64,000 bases of DNA from Theropithecus gelada (GCF_003255815.1 NC_037682.1:12062159-12126158), one strand, 5' to 3'; positions 35,755 through 49,334 are shown, numbered from the stretch's first letter. Program-made: numbers and translations. The notes: generated by a model not told the origin, from the letters alone.

Positions 35755-36055
35755 GGCCAGGCACAGTGGCTCACACCTATGATTCCAGCACTTTGGGAGG
35801 CTGAGGCGGGTGGGTCACCTGAGGTCAGGAGTTTGAGACCAGCCTGGCTAACATGATGAAACCCCATCTCTACTAAAAATACAAAAACTTAGCTGGGCGT
35901 GGTGGCGTGTGCCTATAGTCCCAGCTACTTAGGAGGCTGAGGCAGGAGAATCACTTGAACCTGGGAGGCGGAGTTCTGGTGCACTGAGATGGCGCCATTG
36001 CACTCCAGCCTGGGCAACAAGAGCAAAACTCCGTCTCAAAAAAAAAAAAAAAAAA
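35755..36055 (+). mobile_element. Alu, full length
   Basis: Plus-strand Alu. CAAGGTCT flanks it on both sides. Confidence 0.93.
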
Positions 36056-36202
36056 TGAACAAGGTCTGACATGTAGTGAACTCTCAATAAATGTTGACTA
36101 CTATTATCTTGTCCCACCTGTCATACATGTCATGGATTGCTACCAGTTCCTAGTTTAAAGCACAACCAACCCTCAAAAAAAATCACTGATTTTCAGAACT
36201 AC

Positions 36203-36545
36203 AAGTCATGGGCCACATAAGGACATATTAGTTAACATCAGACCCCACATACGACAGGGGTCCCCTAAAATTGTAATACTGTATTTTTACTGCACCTTTT
36301 CTGTTTCGATATGCTTAGATACACAAATACTTGTCATTGTATTACAACTGCCTACAGTGTTCAGAACAGTAACATGCTGTACAGGTTTGTGGCCCAGGAG
36401 CAATAGGCTTACCTCTTAATAGCTGAGGTGTGTAGTAGGCTATGCCATCTAGGTTTGTATAACTGCACTCTATGATGTTCACACAATGACAATTGCCTGT
36501 GCATTTCTCAGAATGTGTCCCCATCACGAAGAGATACACAGTTGT
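36203..36545 (+). mobile_element. Tigger-family DNA transposon remnant
   Basis: AAGTCATGGGCCACATAAGG at one end and GAGATACACAGTTG at the other, with GTGTGTAGTAGGCTATGCCA in the middle, match a nonautonomous TcMar-Tigger element as I recall it. Confidence 0.7.
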
Positions 36546-36897
36546 CTAAGGAAACCTAGATATACCCCCACTATCTGAAATAAATTAAGGAAACCCAGCT
36601 CATGGTCTCTGAGACCACAGAACCAGGGACAGGAATTTAGGTTCTTACAGATGACAAATGGGTGAGGAATTTTCCACATCTGTTGAACAGAACTTGTCCT
36701 CACGTGGGCTTGGCCTTCATCTGTATATTCCATTAGGAGGGATGTGTATATCTGAAAGAGGATTGCTTCCCACATATTTTTATCATTCGTGTAGCTCTTA
36801 ACACCTGCTCAGGGTTTTTTTTTAGTTTTCAAAAATAGGTGGTACTTTTTATGACTGCTCTACTCCTTCTCTGGTGGGCTTAAAATCTTCTCATCTC

Positions 36898-37200
36898 GGC
36901 TGGGTGCGGTGGCTCACACCTGTAATCCCAGCACTTTGGGAGGTCAAGGCAGGTGGATCATTTGAGGCCAGGAGTTTGAGACCAGACTGGGCAACATACA
37001 AGACCTTGTCTCTACAAACAGTTTAAAAAATTAGCCAGGCATAGTGGTGGGTGCCTGTATTCACAGTACTCAAGAGGCTGAGGTGGGAGGATTGCATGAC
37101 CCCAGGAGTTTCAGGCTACAGTGAGCCCTGATTATGCCACTGCACTCTAGCCCAGGCAACAGAGCAAGAACTTGTCTCTAAAAATGTGAAATAAAATAAA
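36898..37200 (+). mobile_element. Alu (AluJ-like)
   Basis: Plus-strand diverged Alu with an ATAAAATAAAATAAA tail. Confidence 0.9.
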
Positions 37201-37234
37201 ATAAACGTTTTTAATGCAAAAATAAGTATGTGAA

Positions 37235-37330
37235 GCGAGGGATTGTTAATTAATTTGATTGTATTTGATATGTGTATTGTAAACATACATCAAAACATCA
37301 TATTGTATGCCATAAAAATATACAATTTTA
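37235..37330 (+). mobile_element. L1 3'-end scrap
   Basis: CATCAAAACATCATATTGTA and ATAAAAATATACAATTTTA are the last bases of old L1M 3' UTRs. Confidence 0.6.
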
Positions 37331-37621
37331 GGTCAGGTGCAGTGGCTCATGCCTATAATCCCAGCACTTTGTGAGACTGAGCTGGGCAGATTACCTGAGG
37401 TCAGGAGTTTGAGACCAGCCTGACCAACATGGCAAAAACTTGTCTCTACTAAAAATACAAAAATCAACCAGGTTTGGTGCTGAGTGTCTGTAATCCCAGC
37501 TGTTTGGGAGGCTGAGGCGAGAGAATGGCTTGGACCTGGGAGGCAGAGATTGCAGTGAGCCAAGATCATGCCACTGCACTCCAGCCTGGATGACAGAGTG
37601 AGACTCTGTCTCAAAAAAAAA
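37331..37621 (+). mobile_element. Alu, full length
   Basis: Plus-strand Alu whose tail runs straight into the AT tract. Confidence 0.92.
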
Positions 37622-38243
37622 TTATATATATATAAAATATATGTATTATATATATTATATTAGCACTGTAATATAGTGCTATATAAATGCAAATATTTAT
37701 ATATTTATATAGATATATCTAAATATTTATCTGTCTATATATCTAATATAGTGCTAAATAAATGCTATATGTGCAAATATTTTATATATAATATATAAAA
37801 TATATAGAATATATATTTAAAATATATTTTAATATATTTAATATATTTTAATATATTTAATATATTTAATATATATTTATATATTTAATATATTAATATA
37901 TAATATATATTATTAATATATAATAATATATATAATATATTAAATAATATGTATTATTTAAATATATATTTAATATATTTAAATATTTAATATATATTTA
38001 AATATTTAATATATAATATTTAATATATAATATTTAATATATAATATATAAAATATATAGAATATATATTTAAAATATATTTTATATATATTTAATATAT
38101 TTTAAATATATTAAATAATATATTAAATAAATATATTAAATATAATAAATATATTAAATAAATATATTAAATAATATATTAAAATATATTAAATATATTA
38201 AAATATATTTTATATATTATATATTATATAAAATGTATATATA
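37622..38243. repeat. AT-rich tandem tract, about 620 bp
   Basis: Almost only A and T: TATATATTTAATATATTTAA-like units repeated with many variants, with a few early G/C bases. Prone to hairpins and to assembly error. Confidence 0.95.
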
Positions 38244-38404
38244 CACACACAATTATTTGTCAATTTAAAATAAAATATTGTATGGAGAGAAACATGATGT
38301 CAACAATATTCTATATATGCAAAATTCTATATATACACACACAATTATTTGTCAATTTAAAATAAAATATTGTATGGAGAGAAACATGACGTCAACAATA
38401 TTCT
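38236..38404. repeat. 77-bp direct duplication (period 92)
   Basis: 38236-38312 and 38328-38404, TATATATACACACACAATTA to CAACAATATTCT. The only difference seen is ATGATGTC versus ATGACGTC. Confidence 0.93.
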
Positions 38405-38857
38405 CTTCAGAGGGCAAAATCCATATTAAAAGATAAATCCATGAACATAAATTAGTCATTATTTATAGATAGTTGTTCAACTATCAGGGAAATCTAAGAC
38501 AATCCACTAGAAAAACTCTCAATATTGATTTGCCACCACAGCTGCCAGCATGCATGCACATGAGCACAGACCCTGCTGCCACTGCCCTGATGAAGTGCTT
38601 TGGCAGAGTGTTGTTGCCAGCAGACTGGGAACACCTCCACCTGACCAGCACAGCAGGTGCTTAACCTCAAGGGGCCAGAGAACAAAGCCATGGGCCTGGA
38701 ACCAGGCCTCCAGGGTTAGAGCAAGCAGCCCAGGAGTGCTGAACTGAACTGAACCTTGGCCTTCTGAAGTCTTCCAGAAACAAAGCCAGTCAATGAACCC
38801 ACCTGATACCACAGTCAAACCCTCAAGGGCATCAAAGAATATAAAAGAAAAAGAACG

Positions 38858-39043
38858 GGCCGGGTGTGATAGCTCACACCTGTAATCCCAGCACTTTGGG
38901 AGGCCGAGGCAGACAGATCACAAGGTCAAGAGATCGAGACCATCCTGGCCAACATGATGAAACTTCATCTCTAATAAAAATACAAAAATTAGCTGGGCAT
39001 GGTGGTGCGTGCCTGTAGTCCCAGTTACTCAGAAGGCTGAGGC
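38858..39043 (+). mobile_element. Alu lacking its 3' part
   Basis: Plus-strand Alu that breaks off at AGAAGGCTGAGGC and passes directly into L1 5' UTR sequence. Confidence 0.88.
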
Positions 39044-39627
39044 CCATCCAAGGGACAGCAACTTCAAAGATTAAAAGAGCATCACTACACACAGATAAGA
39101 ATCAGCACAAAACTCGGGCAACTCAAAAAGCCAGAGTGTCATCTTACTTCCAAATGACCATACTAGTTCCCCAGCAATGGTTCTTAATCAGCTCAAATGG
39201 CGGAAATGACAGACATAGAATTCAGAATCTGGATAGGAATGAAGATCAATGACATTCAGGAGAAGGCCAAAACCCAATTCAAGGAATCTAAGGAATCCAA
39301 TAAAATGATACAAGAGCTGAAAGACAAAATAGTCATTTTTAAGAAAGAACCAAACTGATCTGATAGAGCTGAAAAACTCACTACAAAAATTGTGTATTAC
39401 AATTGGAAGTATTAACAACAGAATATACCAAACTGAGGAAAGAATCTCAGATCTCAAAGAATGATTCTTCAACTCAGTCAGAAAAAAATTAAGTCAGACA
39501 AAAGAAAAAGGAATAAAAAAGAATGAGCAAAACCTCTAAGAAATATGGGATTATGTAAAAAGACTGAATGCACAATTCGTTGGCATCCCCTGAAAGAAAG
39601 GGGGAGAGCAAGTAACTTGGAAAACAT

Positions 39628-39926
39628 TTTTTTTTTTTTGAGACAGAGTCTCACTCTGTCGTCCAGGCTGGAGTGCGACAGCATGATCTCAGCTCACTGC
39701 AACCTCTGCCTCCCCAGGTTCAAGCGATTCTCCTGCCTTAGCCTCCTGAGTAGCTGGGATTACAGGCACCTGCCCCCACTCCTGGATAATTTTTTTTTTG
39801 TATTTTTAATAGAGATGGGTTTTACCATGTTGGCCAGGCTGGTCTTGAACTCCTGACCTCAGGTGATCCACCTACCTCATCCTCCCAATGTGCTGGGATT
39901 ATGGGCATGAGCCACCATGCCTGGCC
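39628..39926 (-). mobile_element. Alu inside the L1
   Basis: Minus-strand Alu, AGAAAACAGATTT after and GGAAAACATTT before. Confidence 0.92.
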
Positions 39927-40752
39927 AGAAAACAGATTTGAGGATATTCTCCACAAAAATTTCCCCAACTTTGCTAAAGAGGTCAACATTGAAATTCAGG
40001 AAATGCAGGGAACTCCTGTTAGATGATAGTATACAAGGTGACCATCCCCAAGACACATAATCATCAGATTAACCAAGGTTAACATGGAAGAATAAAAAAG
40101 CAGCTAGAGAGAAGGGGCAGGTCATTAACAAAGGGAACCTCATCAAGCTAACAGTGTACCTTTCAGCAAAAACTCTATAAGCCAAAAAAGACTAAGGACT
40201 TACGTTCAGAATTCTTAAAGAAAATAAATCCCAACCAAGAATTTCATACCCAGCCAAACTAAGTTTCATAAGTGAAGGAGAAATAAGATCCTTTCCAGAT
40301 AAGTGTCTGCTAAGGAAATTTAGTACCATGAGACCTGCCTTACAAGAAGTCCTTAACGGAATGCCAAACATGGAAATGAAAAACCACTACTGGCCACCAC
40401 AAAAACACACTTAAGTACATGACCATTGACACTATAAAACAATGACACAATCAAGTCTATATAACAACCAGCTAACAACACAATGACAATCAAATATGCA
40501 CATATCTATATTAACTTTGAGCATAAACAGGCTAATTACTCCAATTAAAAGGCACAGATGGCAAGTTGGATAAAGAAGAAAGACCCAACTGTATACTGTC
40601 TTCAAGAGACTCATCTCACAGGAATGACACCCATAGGCTCAAAGGCATGGAAAAAATCTACAAAGCAAACAGAAAACATAAAAGAGCAGGCATTGCTATT
40701 CTAATTTGAGACAAAAAAGACTTTAAACAGTGATCAAAAAAAGACAAAGAAG

Positions 40753-41350
40753 TCCAGCCATGGTGGCTTACACCTGTAATCCCAGCACTTTGGGAGGCCA
40801 AGGCAGACAGGTCGTTTGAAGCTAGGAGCTCGAGACCAGCCAGGCCACATGGCAAAACCCCATCTCTACTAAAAAAAAATATATATAAAAATTAGGCCAG
40901 TCACAGTGGCTCATACCTGTAATCTCAGCACTTTGGGAAGCTGAGGCAGGCAGATCACCTGAAGTCAGGAGTTTGAGACCAGCCTGGCCAACATGGTGAA
41001 ATCCCGTCTCTACTGAAAATACAAAAACTTAGCCATGTGTGGTGGTGCACACCTGTAATCCCAGCTACTCAGGAGGCTGAAGCATGAGAATCACTTGAAC
41101 CCCAGAGGTGGCAGTTGCAGTGAGCCAAGATTGTGCCACTGCACCCCAGCCTGAGTGACAGAGTGAAACTCTGCCTAAACAAAATACAAAAATTAGCTGC
41201 GTGTGGTGGCACACGCCTGTAATCCCAGCTACTTGGTAGGCTGAGGTAGGAGAATCACTTGAGGCAGAGGTTGCAGTGAGCCAAGATTGCACCACTGCCC
41301 TCCAGCCTGGGTGACAAAGTGGGACTCTGTCTCAAAAAAAAAAAAAAAAA
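40753..41350 (+). mobile_element. Alu carrying a nested Alu
   Basis: The outer Alu is 40753-40893 plus 41184-41350. The inner Alu, 40894-41183, landed in its middle A-rich linker, with AAAAATTA on both sides. Confidence 0.9.
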
Positions 41351-44272
41351 GACAAAGAAGGGCATTACATAATAAAGGGTTCAATTCAACAAGGAGACTT
41401 AAGACTTAACTATCGTAAATATATATGCACCCAACACTGGAGCACCTAGATTTATACAACAAGTTTTCAGAGACCCACAAAGAGACTTAGATAACCACAC
41501 ACTAATAGTGGGAGACTTCAACACCCTACTCACAGTATTAGACAGGTCATTGAAGCAGAAAACTAACAGGGACATTCAGGTCAACTCAACAGTTGACCAA
41601 ATAGACCTAACAGACATCTACAGAACACTCAACCAAAAAACAACAGAATATACATTCTTCTCATCTGCACATGACACATACTCTAAAATTGACCACATGA
41701 TTGGCCATAAAACAATTCCCAGCAAATTCAAACCAACTGAAATCATATTAGCCACACTCTTGGATCATAGTGCGATAAAAATAGAAATCAACACTAAGAT
41801 CTCTCAACACTATACAATTACATGGAAAGTAAACAACATGCTCCTGAATAACTTTTGGGTAAACAATTAAATTAAGGCAGAAATCAAGAAATACCTTGAA
41901 ACTAGTGAAAACAGATAAAACATACTAGAATCTCTGGGACAGAAGTGTTAAGTAAAGAAGTGTTAAAAGGAAAGTTTATAGTGCTAAATGCCCACATCAA
42001 AAAGTTAGAAAGATCTCAAATAAAACCTAACGTGATCCCCAGAAGAACTATAAAAACAACAGCAAACCAACCCCAAAGCTGGCAGAAGACATGAAATAAC
42101 CAAATTCAGAGCTGAACTGAATGAAACTGAGATGTGAAAAACCATACAAAAGCTCAACGAAACCAAAATTTAGTTATTTGAAAGAATAAATAAGATTGAT
42201 AGACTGCTAGCTAGACTAACAAAGAGAAAAAGAGAGAAGATCCAAATAAATACAACTGGAAATGACAAAGTGGATATTACCACTGACCTGCCCCCTGCCA
42301 AAAAAATACAAAATCCCTCAGAGAGTATTACACACCTCTATGCACATAAACTAGAAAAACAAGAAGAAGTGGATAAATTCCTGGAAGCATACAACCTCTC
42401 AAGATTGAACCAGGAAGAAATTGAAAACCCGAATAGACCAATAACAAGTTCTAAAAGAATTTGTAATAAAAAGCCTACCAACCAGAAAATGCCCTGGAAA
42501 AGATGGATTCACAGCCTAATTCTATCGTACATGTAAAGAAGAGTTGCACCAATCCTACAGAAACTATTCCAAAAAATTGAGGGGAGCAACTCCTCCCCAA
42601 CTCATTCTACGAGGCCAGAATCATTCTGATACCAAAACCTCACAGAGACACAACAACAAAAAAAGAAAACTTTAGGACAATATTCCTGATGAACATAGAT
42701 GCAAAATCCTCAACAAAATACTAGCAAACCCAATCCAGCAGTGCATCAAAAAACTAACCCACCATGATCAAGTTGGTATTTCCAGGATGCAGGTTTGGTT
42801 GAACATACATAAACCAAAACATGTGATTCATCACATAAACAGAACTAAAAATGAAAACCACATAATGACCTCAAAAGAGTCAGAAAAGACTTTTGATAAA
42901 AACCCTCAACAAACTAGGCATTAAAGGAACATACCTCAAAACAATAACAGCCATCTGTGACAAACCCACAGACAACACACTGAATGGGTAAACACCATAA
43001 GCATTCCCCTTGAGAACAAGAACAAGACAAGGATGCCCACTCTCACCACTCCTATTTAACATAGTACCGGAAGTCCTAGCCAGAGCAATCAGGCAAGAGA
43101 AAGAAATTGCATCCGAATAGGAAAAGAGGAAGTCAAACCACCCCTGTTTGCAGATGATTTGATTCTGTACCTATAAAACCCCATAGTCTCTGCCCAAAAG
43201 CTCCAATTGCTGTTAAATAACTTCAGGAAAGTTTCAGGATACAAAATCAGTGTACAAAAATCAGTAGCATATCTATACACCAATATCATTCAAGATGAGA
43301 GCTAACTCAAAAACACAATCTTGTTCACAACAGCCATCCACAAAAATAAAATACCTGGGAATACAGCTAACCAGGGAGGTGAAATAGCTCTACAATGAGA
43401 ATTATAAAACACCACTGAAGGAAATCAGAGACAACACAAACATGTGGAAAAACATTTCATGTTCCATATTCATGGATGGAAAGACTCAATATTGTTAAAA
43501 TGGCCATAAGCCCAAAGCAATTTACAGATTCAATGCTATTCCTAGCAAACTACCAATAACATCTTTCACAGAATTGGAAAAAGTTATTCTAAAATTCATA
43601 TGGAACCAAAAAAGAGCCTGACTAGCCAAAGTAATCCTAAGCAAAAAGAACAAAGCTGGAGACATAACATTACCTACTTCAAACAAGGCTGCAGTAACCA
43701 AAACAGTCTGGTACTGGTACAAAAACAGACATATAGACCAATGGAACAGAATGGGGAACCCAGAAATAAAGTCACACACCTACAACCATCTAATCTTAGA
43801 CAAGGTTGACAAAAACAAGCGGTGAAAAAAGGACTCCCTATTCAATTAATCATTCTAGGATAACTGATCAGCTATAGGCAAAAGATTGAAACGAGACCCC
43901 TTCTTTCGCCATATGCAAAAATCAACTCAAGGTATCATAAAGACTTAACTGTAAAACCTAGAACTATAAAAACCCTAAACGAAAACCTAGGAAATACCAT
44001 TCTAGACATAGGCCCTATCGAAGGTTCATCATGAAGATGGCAAAAGTAATTGCAAAAAATAATAATAATAAATAAATCGATAAATGGGACCTAGTTAAAC
44101 TAAAGAGCTTCTGCACAACAAAAGAAACTATCAACAGAGTAAACAGACAATCTACAAAAACGAAGAAAATATTTGCACACTACACATCCAACAAAAGTCT
44201 ATCCAGAATCTAAAAGGAACTTAAACAAATTAACAAGCAAAAAACAAACAATCCCATTAAAAAGTTGGCAAA

Positions 44273-44440
44273 GGCCAGGCACAGTGGCTCATGCCTGTAA
44301 TCCCAGCACTTTGAGAGGCCGAGGTGGGAGGATCGCTTGAGCCTGGGAGGCTGAGGTTGCAGTGAGCCATGACTGTGCCACTGCACTCCAGCCTGAGCAA
44401 CAGGGCGAGACCCTGCCTAAAAAAAAAAAAAAAAAAAAAA
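44273..44440 (+). mobile_element. Short Alu (internal deletion) in the L1
   Basis: 168 bases with left start and right end joined. AAAAGTTGGCAAA flanks it, so it inserted in this form or lost its middle later. Confidence 0.88.
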
Positions 44441-45889
44441 GTTGGCAAAAGACATCAACAGACACTTCTCAAAAGAAGACATACTCATGGCCAACAAGCA
44501 TATGAAAAATGCCCAGCATCACTAATCATGAGAGAAATACAAATCAAAACCACAATGTGATACCATCTTACACCAGTCAGAATGGCTATTACTAACAGGT
44601 GCTGACAAGTTTGTAGAGAAATAGGAATGCTTGTACACTGCTGCTGAGAATGTAAATTAGTTCAGCCATTGTGGAAAGCAGTTTGGAAATTTCTCAAAGA
44701 ACTTAAAACAGAACTACCATTTGACCCAGCAATTCCATTACTGGATATATACCCAAAGGAATATAAATTATTCTGCCCTAAAGACACATGCATGCATATG
44801 TTCATTGCCACACTATTCATAATAGCAAAGGCCTGGAATTAACCTAGACGCCCATCAGCGGTGGACTGGGTAAAGAAAATGTGGTACATATAGACCGTGG
44901 AATACTATGCATCCATAAAAAAAGCATGAGATCATGTTTTTTGCAGCAATGAAATTAGAGGCCATTATCCTAAGCAAATTAACATTGAAACAGAAAATGA
45001 AATATTGCATGTTCTCTCTTACAAGTGGGGGCTAAACATTGAGTACACATGGACACAAAGAAGGGAACAAGAGATACCAGGGTCTACATGAGCAGGGAGG
45101 GTGGGAGGAGGGTGAAGATTGAAAAACTACCTATTGGGTACTATGCTTATTATTACCTGATCATGAATTAATCTGTACACCAAACCCCCACACCATGCAA
45201 TTTACCCATATAGCAAACCTGAACATGTACCCTCTGAACCTGAAAAAAACAAAGTTGGAAAGAAAAAAAAAGCCATCTATCATGGCTTTTAAATATTTCA
45301 GCTGGAAACTTAGGGAGTACAGTAAGAGATGCTGAATGAATTCCATCATCCATTGTTCTGGTGTCTGATAATTTTGTATTTTATTTTCCTTAAGAAAATA
45401 TTACATAATATTAATTAGAAAATAAATAAATAATGAAACTGATGAGTTTATCAAGTTAGCCGAATAAAGATCACCATTTGGAAATGAATCCCTTTCCTGT
45501 AACCAGCTATTCCATTATATAACAGGAAAAAAATTATACCATTGACAGTAGTAACAAGGGCAGCAACAAAAATATACTGAAACATATGTATTGGAAATAT
45601 ACAAACGTTTAATGATAAAATCGTGAAACTTTACATGACATTTACACAAAGATAAAAGGGAATCTAAATAAATGGAGACACACACCTTATTCTGAAGCAA
45701 ATTTTGGAAAATTTTAAGATGTCAACTATTCTCAAATTGTTCTACAAATTCAGGCAGCCCCCTTCAGAATCCGAACAGGGTAGCTGTATGCTTTGTTTTG
45801 AATTCTGAAGTGATGTTTGGACCTTTCAAAATTAGGTGTATATATTGATTGAGGAGTAAGGATAAGCCTAATTTTGGGGCCAGAGCACC

Positions 45890-46110
45890 TGGCCTCAAAC
45901 TCAGCTCTGGCTTGAGTACCCAAAGGAATATGAATCGTTCTCTGGACATATACCCAACTTGTAAGTTTTTCAGCTAGTTGCTTAGCCTTGCAGCTACAGT
46001 TTCCTCATCTGTAAAATGAGGTGATAAAAATAGTGTCTACCTCATAGGATTTGTATAAAGAATAAATGAATTAATAAAGGAAAAGTACTCAGTACAGTGC
46101 CCAGCAGTAA
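45890..46110 (+). mobile_element. MIR
   Basis: CAGTTTCCTCATCTGTAAAA, then GTCTACCTCATAGGATTTGT and CAGTACAGTGCCCAGCAGTA: a clear plus-strand MIR. Confidence 0.8.
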
Positions 46111-46880
46111 ATGTCAATGATTACAATTATGTCACAACAAGGGGAGGGAAAATCAAATCAAATAAATCACCTCAATCCCAAAGTAAAATATCAAACTAAA
46201 TCTGAGTCTATTAATAAGGAATGTTTATTTATCCTGTGCTACCAAAGTGTGCTTCAGAACCTGGCTTTGGTTTCATTGACATTTCTCACAGTTAAGATAA
46301 TTACTCACATGTGGTCAAGTCCAGGTGAATGTCATTGTGCTGTTAATATCCTTAATAATGAATCTTGGACCTAAGGATATAGAAGGGTGGGAAGCTGAGT
46401 AAATATTACCGATCCCCAAGACACACAGAGTCTGTGGACTCCTGCCCTCAGCAGGATGTACTGGTCACAAGTGTCCTTTTGGCTGAGGTTATCATCCAAG
46501 GATCTTCTAGGGACTCCATGTTCAAAGTGGTGAACACATACTTGGGGGATGGAGACTTCTAAGGGATCACTTTGAGATCCTGACATCACATAGGCTTTTA
46601 CTATTTATGGATCATGTGGTCACATTGGTTCTCCTTCCCACCTCCCTTCTGTAATCACTCGTGTTCCATTTTACCGAAGACAGTAGGCATATGCATCCTT
46701 CATCAGCATCTTAACACAGAGCATGGACTCCGCAGGTAGAAATATCTAGACTTCAAAGAAACTATTTAAAGTATTGTTTTGTGATAACAACGTTTTTTCC
46801 ATATTAAGTGGTATCTAATTTATTGTTTTTAATAAACTCAAAGGAGGTCTTAATTTAGCAGTGGCTGATAAATCATTAAA
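46110..46880. other. Non-genic spacer
   Basis: No exon, RNA gene or recognisable repeat seen. Confidence 0.5.
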
Positions 46881-47169
46881 AATAAAGTTTAAAATAGGCA
46901 AAACACCTTAATAGACCTAAGAATTAATAGACCTTAATAGACTGATCATCAGAGAAGTGCAAATCACAACCACAATTAGGTCACACCTGTTAGAATGGCT
47001 ACTACATGTATTCTCAAGAATGTGGAGAAAAGAAAACCTTTTACCCACTATTGGTGGGAATATAAATTAGTACGGTCGTGAAAAACAGTATGGAGGTTCC
47101 TCAAAAAATTAAAAATAGAATAACCATATGATCCAGCAATCCCACCACTGAGTATACAATCATTCCTAT

Positions 47170-47405
47170 CTACACTCAGGGGATTGGTTCCAGGCACTCA
47201 CCCCTTACATATATCAAAAACTGCGCAAACTCACGTCCTGCATTCGGCCCTGTGCAACTCCTATATTCAAAGTCAGCCCTCCATATACACAAGTTTCACA
47301 TGCCTCAAACACTGCGTTTTCAACTCACATTTTTTTGAAGAAATCAGTGTGTAAGTGGACCTGCACAGTTCACACCCATGTTGTTCAAGGGTCAGCCTCA
47401 TATGC
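47170..47405 (+). mobile_element. MER2-type (Tigger) DNA transposon in the L1M
   Basis: GGGGATTGGTTCCAGGCACT near one end and CCATGTTGTTCAAGGGTCAG at the other, recalled MER2 landmarks. It sits between pieces of the L1. Confidence 0.75.
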
Positions 47406-47690
47406 AAAGGAAACAAAATCAGTATGTTCAAGAGACATCTACAGTCCCACGCTTATTGCAGGACTATTTGCAATAGCTAAGATATGGAATCAACCTAAGT
47501 GTCAAAAAGCAAATAAACGGATTGTTTTTAAATGTGGTGTATGCACACAATGAAATACTATTGGGTCATTTAAAAAAGAACGAAATACTGTCATTTGTGG
47601 CAATATGGATGACCCTGGAGAACATGATGTAAAGTGAAATAAGCCAGAGGCAGTAGATGAATAACACATGGAATCTAGAGTTGTTGATCT

Positions 47691-47978
47691 GGCCAGGCGC
47701 GGTGTCTCCACCTGTAATCCCAGCACTTTGGGAGGCCAAGGTGGGCGGATCACTTGAGGTCAGGAGTTCGAGACCAGCCTGGCCAACATAGTGAAACGCT
47801 ATTTCTACTAAAAACACAAAAATTAGCCGGGCATGGTGACATGTGCCTGTAATCCCAGCTATTAAGGAGGCTGAGACAGGAGAATCACTTGAACCCAGGA
47901 GGCAGAGGTTGCAGTGAGCCCAGATTGCCCCACTGCACTCCAGCCTGAGCAACAGAGCAAGACTTCATTTCAAAAACT
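47691..47978 (+). mobile_element. Alu, full length
   Basis: Plus-strand Alu splitting the L1M 3' UTR. Confidence 0.92.
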
Positions 47979-48944
47979 TAAAAAATAGATAAACAAATAA
48001 ATAAAATAAAAATGCTGATCTCATAGAAGTAGAGAGTAAAACAGTGGTTACCAGATACTGGAGAGGGTATGGAACGGAAGAGAGAGAATGGAGAGAGGTT
48101 GGTCAACAGGCACAAAGTTACAATTAGGAAAAATGAGTTCTGAGGTCCTATCACTCAGTGGGTGACTGTAGTTAATAATAACATATTGCATATCTTAAAA
48201 TAGCTAGAAGAGAAGATTTTGAATGTTCTCACCACAAAGAAATGATAAATGTTTGAGATGATGGATATGTTAATTACCCTGATTGATCATTACACAATGT
48301 ATACATTTATTAAAACATCACATTTCTGTATTAGGTGTCGATTAAAAATTAAAAATAATAATTTTGAGTGATAGATCACTATGTTGTCTTTAGCCTATAG
48401 CTCAGAGGAATTCAGAGAGCCGAGTGGCATCACTACCACGATAGTCATTCTTTTGCCATCTGCCCATTTATGTAACAAGTATTTACAGAGCTTACATCTA
48501 TGCAGATGAAAAACATGAATAAAATTGTCTCATTGTAGCAATAAAATATAATCCATGAATATATAAAATCAAAAAGGGCTTCATTAAGCCCTCAGCTCAT
48601 TAAGAGATATATTAACATGTTGTTTCATTTATTTAATGATTATCAGAAATTGAAATACATATATCAGGTCATTATTCAAAGCTTCAAGAGTCTCTGCTGG
48701 TACCCAAGTCACCAGTGTACCATATGTCACAGACTCCTTGCAGACCTCACACATACTCAGAATTCTTGCTGCAAGTTCTAAGTTGTAAGTCCCACAATAT
48801 GGAAAAGGACCTCTGAGGTCATTTCCTTCACTTTATTCACCAAATCTTGCCATGATCAACTGGTCCTGTGCTGTCTAAATCCTTCAGCTGTGTCATACCC
48901 TAGTTAGAAGAATGAAGGAACAAAATCAGAAATTTTTAGTTTGG

Positions 48945-49265
48945 GGCCAGATGCAGTACTTCGCCCCTGTAATCCCAATTATTTGGGAGGCTGAAGGGGG
49001 CAGATGGCTTAAGCCCAAGAGTTTGAGACCAGCCTGAGCAATATGGCAAGATCCTGTCTCCGCAAAAACAAACAAAAAAAAAGTTTTAACTTAGACAGGT
49101 ATGGTGGCACATGCCTATAGGCCCATCTACTCAGGAGGCTGAGGTGGGAGAGTCGCTTGAGCCCAGGAGTTCAAGGATGCACTGAGCTATGATCATACTG
49201 CTGCACTCCAGCCCAGGCAACAGAGCAAGAGTCTGTCTTGAAAAAAAGAAAAAAGAAAGAAAAGG
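48945..49265 (+). mobile_element. Alu (AluJ-like)
   Basis: Plus-strand old Alu with an AAAAAAGAAAAAAGAAAGAA tail. Confidence 0.9.
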
Positions 49266-49334
49266 AAAAGATTCTTAGTTCGTTTTTGAATTTTCCAAAA
49301 TAATATTTTCTCACTGTGTGCACTACCCTATTTG

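Larger units (their letters stand above)
38470..45265 (+). mobile_element. Old near full-length L1, broken and interrupted by Alus
   Basis: 5' UTR-like sequence 38500-38850, ORF1 remnant from about 39197 (GGCGGAAATGACAGACATAG) to about 40400, and ORF2 from about 40440. The endonuclease domain is open at 41508-41870 (MGDFNTLL, YSKIDHMIG, DHSAIKIE). The RT FADD-type motif is near 43150, and the 3' UTR ends near 45265 (CCTCTGAACCTGAAAAAAAC). Many stops and frameshifts mean it is not active. Confidence 0.9.
46880..48355 (+). mobile_element. L1M fragment (ORF2 end and 3' UTR)
   Basis: GAAGTGCAAATCACAACC, TTGGTGGGAATATAAATTAG, then the 3' UTR phrases CAGTGGTTACCAGATACTGG and CTGTAGTTAATAATAACATA. 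Interrupted by MER2 (47170-47405) and an Alu (47691-47978). Confidence 0.85.

Noticed and set aside
41508..41870. 120-codon endonuclease-like frame as a host gene
   Set aside because: It is the L1 ORF2 endonuclease region within a decayed L1.
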